A stretch of 64,000 nt of DNA, taken from the NCBI GenBank assembly GCA_947475735.1, contig CANJLQ010000003.1:186001-250000 (forward strand), in the 5' to 3' direction. Shown here in pieces: positions 62,182-64,000 of this stretch (position 1 is its first letter; the number at the start of each line of letters is the position of its first letter). Below the pieces are notes generated by a model, which was not told the DNA's origin, made no database searches, and was given only the letters and a program-made list of their open reading frames with translations. This DNA is from Caulobacteraceae bacterium. GTDB taxonomy: Bacteria > Pseudomonadota > Alphaproteobacteria > Caulobacterales > Caulobacteraceae. Both the position numbers and the translations under genes were made by a program.

Positions 62182-63224
62182 TGGACCGTCGCCTTTTCCT
62201 GGCCTCGACCCTGGCGCTTGCCGCCTGCGGGCAGACGGCTGCCCAGCCCGCCATCCAGGCCACGCCACTGAAATCGTTGGTCCCCTTCCCCATCGGCACC
62301 TGCGCCATGACGGGTCAGTTCGAGGATCCGGCCTGGGTCGAGCTGTGCCTGACCCACACCTCCCAGCTCACGCCCGAGTGGGAGATGAAGATGGAGTACA
62401 TCCTGTCGGAGGCCGGCGACTATCGCTGGGACGCGCCCGACCGGATCGCCGACTTCTGCACCACCCACGGCCTGCGCCTGTTTGGCACCACCCTGATCTG
62501 GTACTCGCAAGACAGCGCGTATTTCCGGTCGCTGGACCCGACGCGGTTCCGCCGCGAATACGATCGCTACATCGCCGAGGTCGCCGGACGCTACCGGGGT
62601 CGGGCCACCGGCTGGGACGTCGTAAACGAAGCGGTGGCAGAGGACGGCAATGGCCTGAGAGACTGTCTGTGGTCAGACGCACTCGGCCAGGACGGCTACA
62701 TCGCCCGCACCTTCGAGCAGGCGAAAGAGGCCGATCCGGACGCGGTCCTGTTCCTGAACGACTACAACCTCGAGAACAATCCGGTGAAGGGCGCCACCTT
62801 CCTGCGGCTGGTCGAGCGGATGCTGGCGCGCGGCGTGCCTATCGGCGGCATCGGCACCCAGAGCCACCTCGATATCGAGATCCCCGAGGGCCAGACCACC
62901 GCCTTCTTCCGCGAGGCCGCCCAGTTCGGCCTGCCCATCCATGTGTCGGAGCTGGACGCGTCCCTGCGCCGCGAGGGCCGGATCGACACCCGCTCCCAGC
63001 GTCAGAAGCTGGCTCAGCAAACGGCAAGGGTCCGGGAACTGACTGAGGCCTTCATGGACCTGCCGCCCGCCCAGCGGTTCGCCTTCACCGTCTGGGGTCT
63101 GCGCGACACCGACAGCTGGCTGCGGCGCGACGCCCGCGACGACGGCAAGGACAGCCCGCTGCTGTTCGACGCCGCCGGTCGGCCCAACCCCATGTTCCAG
63201 GCCGTCGTCGACGGCTTCGCCTGA
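62181..63224 (+). CDS. GH10 endo-1,4-beta-xylanase, lipoprotein
   Basis: 347 residues. Signal with lipobox STLALAACGQ at 9-18. GH10 barrel: LTPEWEMKMEYILSEAGDYR, GLRLFGTTLIWYSQ (in place of the usual HTLVWH), acid/base Glu near residue 150 in GWDVVNEAVAEDGNGLRDCL, FLNDYNLENNPVKGATFLRL, GIGTQSHLDIEIPEGQTTAF, nucleophile Glu near 257 in VSELDASLRREG and FTVWGLRDTDSWLR. Xylan degradation fits the plant- and water-associated habits of Caulobacterales. Its ribosome-binding site (AGGGAGAG) lies in the repeat. Confidence 0.93.
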   Translation: MDRRLFLASTLALAACGQTAAQPAIQATPLKSLVPFPIGTCAMTGQFEDPAWVELCLTHTSQLTPEWEMKMEYILSEAGDYRWDAPDRIADFCTTHGLRLFGTTLIWYSQDSAYFRSLDPTRFRREYDRYIAEVAGRYRGRATGWDVVNEAVAEDGNGLRDCLWSDALGQDGYIARTFEQAKEADPDAVLFLNDYNLENNPVKGATFLRLVERMLARGVPIGGIGTQSHLDIEIPEGQTTAFFREAAQFGLPIHVSELDASLRREGRIDTRSQRQKLAQQTARVRELTEAFMDLPPAQRFAFTVWGLRDTDSWLRRDARDDGKDSPLLFDAAGRPNPMFQAVVDGFA

Positions 63225-63306
63225 GCCCGGCGAACCGCGGTTCAAGTCGTCACGGAAAACGGTCTAGGTTGGTTCCTTAGCCCTCCCCCTGACCCGAGAC
63301 CGCCCG

Positions 63307-64000
63307 ATGGAATCCATCGCCTTCGACCTGCGTCAAACCAAACGCACGCCCCTGTCCGACAGTCAGGTGGAGGCGATTCGAGCGGTCGGCCGGACCCGCA
63401 CCTATCCGGCGGGCGAGTTCCTGGCGCGGCCCGGCGACCCGATGGACACCTTCGTCTGGATCGAGGCGGGCGAGGTCGAGGTGGTGGACCTGACCACCGG
63501 CGAGCGGCGCGTGCCCTCGACGCTGGGCCCCGGCCAGTTCATGGGCGAAATCAGCTTCCTGGCGGGGGGTCGCTGGACCCTTCCCATGCGGGCGGCCCAG
63601 GACACGACCACCACCGAGGTCGACCGCCCCACCATGCTGCGCCTGATGAGCGAGATCCCGGAGATGTCGGACATCATCATCGGCGTGTTCGCGGCGCGGC
63701 GGCGGCGTCAGCTGGAGGACGGCGACGGGGCGCTGCGCCTGATCGGCGAGGACGAGAGCCCCGCGGTGCGCCGCGTCGCCTCCTTCGCCGGCCGCAACCG
63801 CATCCCGGCCGTCAGCTATCCGCTGGACAGCGACGAGGCCCGCGCCGCCCTGCATCTGTGCGGCGTCACCGAACCCCAGCCCGCCGTCATCTTCGGACGC
63901 GACGACATCATCACCGACCCGACCCCGGCCCGGGTCGCGGCGCGTCTGGGCCTGGATATCGCCCTGAACCCGGAGGACACCTTCGAGGTGCTGATCGTCG
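63307..64000 (+). CDS. CNMP-domain / thioredoxin-reductase-like FAD protein (partial)
   Basis: The first 231 codons; continues past the right edge. Residues 10-135 are a cyclic-nucleotide-binding-type domain (LSDSQVEAIRAVGRTRTYPA, PGDPMDTFVWIEAGEVEVVD, LGPGQFMGEISFLAGGRWTL). After a linker, RRVASFAGRNRIPAVSYPLD and AAVIF-type sequence QPAVIFGRDDIITDPTPARV precede DTFEVLIV, where the FAD GGGPAG fold normally follows. This order (CNMP, then thioredoxin-like insert, then FAD oxidoreductase) is a known alphaproteobacterial fusion. Start ATG 63307. Confidence 0.85.
   Translation, partial: MESIAFDLRQTKRTPLSDSQVEAIRAVGRTRTYPAGEFLARPGDPMDTFVWIEAGEVEVVDLTTGERRVPSTLGPGQFMGEISFLAGGRWTLPMRAAQDTTTTEVDRPTMLRLMSEIPEMSDIIIGVFAARRRRQLEDGDGALRLIGEDESPAVRRVASFAGRNRIPAVSYPLDSDEARAALHLCGVTEPQPAVIFGRDDIITDPTPARVAARLGLDIALNPEDTFEVLIV

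Overview
The window looks like chromosome from a Caulobacterales alphaproteobacterium, most likely Brevundimonas or a close relative. G+C is very high, genes are tightly packed with ATGA, GTGA or TGATG overlaps, and several gene neighbourhoods are typical of this group: a coiled-coil ZauP-like gene divergent from tkt-gap-pgk-fba, rpoH next to a receiver protein and purA, a MucR regulator, fliI-fliJ, and a complete gene transfer agent (GTA) cluster. No rRNA, tRNA or CRISPR array was seen.

Region by region. 1-14.3 kb: central carbon metabolism (tkt, gap, pgk, fba), interrupted by an esterase, a lipoprotein, purT, an S41 peptidase, an EF-hand protein and an OmpR-type two-component pair. 13.3-20.1 kb: RluA pseudouridine synthase, GNAT protein, rpoH, an atypical receiver protein, purA, serC and a J-domain chaperone. 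20.2-36.8 kb: a minus-strand GTA cluster running from small terminase to the large baseplate protein. A head-spike base gene and an SGNH hydrolase lie between terminase and portal, and three unrelated plus-strand genes are lodged inside the cluster. 36.9-41.1 kb: a receiver remnant, a CheY-like receiver, a large GAF/PAS hybrid kinase and a YcgN protein. 41.1-46.6 kb: an ABC-F ATPase, a 650-bp structured non-coding region, and a NMT1/THI5-type ABC importer split by a DUF559 gene. 46.7-56.6 kb: two DUF2336 proteins around MucR, a membrane protein, cysK, a second hybrid kinase and an M48 lipoprotein protease. 56.7-64 kb: a DUF3857/transglutaminase/TPR protein, fliI-fliJ, a second DUF559 gene, a GH10 xylanase and the start of a CNMP/thioredoxin-reductase-like protein.

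The most unusual feature is a set of palindromic elements sharing one plan: a GC-rich hairpin, a second hairpin, a G-rich edge, a spacer, then the same in inverted order. Two DUF559 (Vsr-like nuclease fold) genes lie between inverted element halves, one with 55-bp arms (52 of 55 matching) that begin 1 bp outside the ORF. Other copies are empty (about 130 bp), form single halves inserted in frame inside capsid, tail-chaperone and ABC-F genes, or supply the ribosome-binding site of the next gene. This suggests, but does not prove, a DUF559-associated mobile palindrome family with non-autonomous derivatives.
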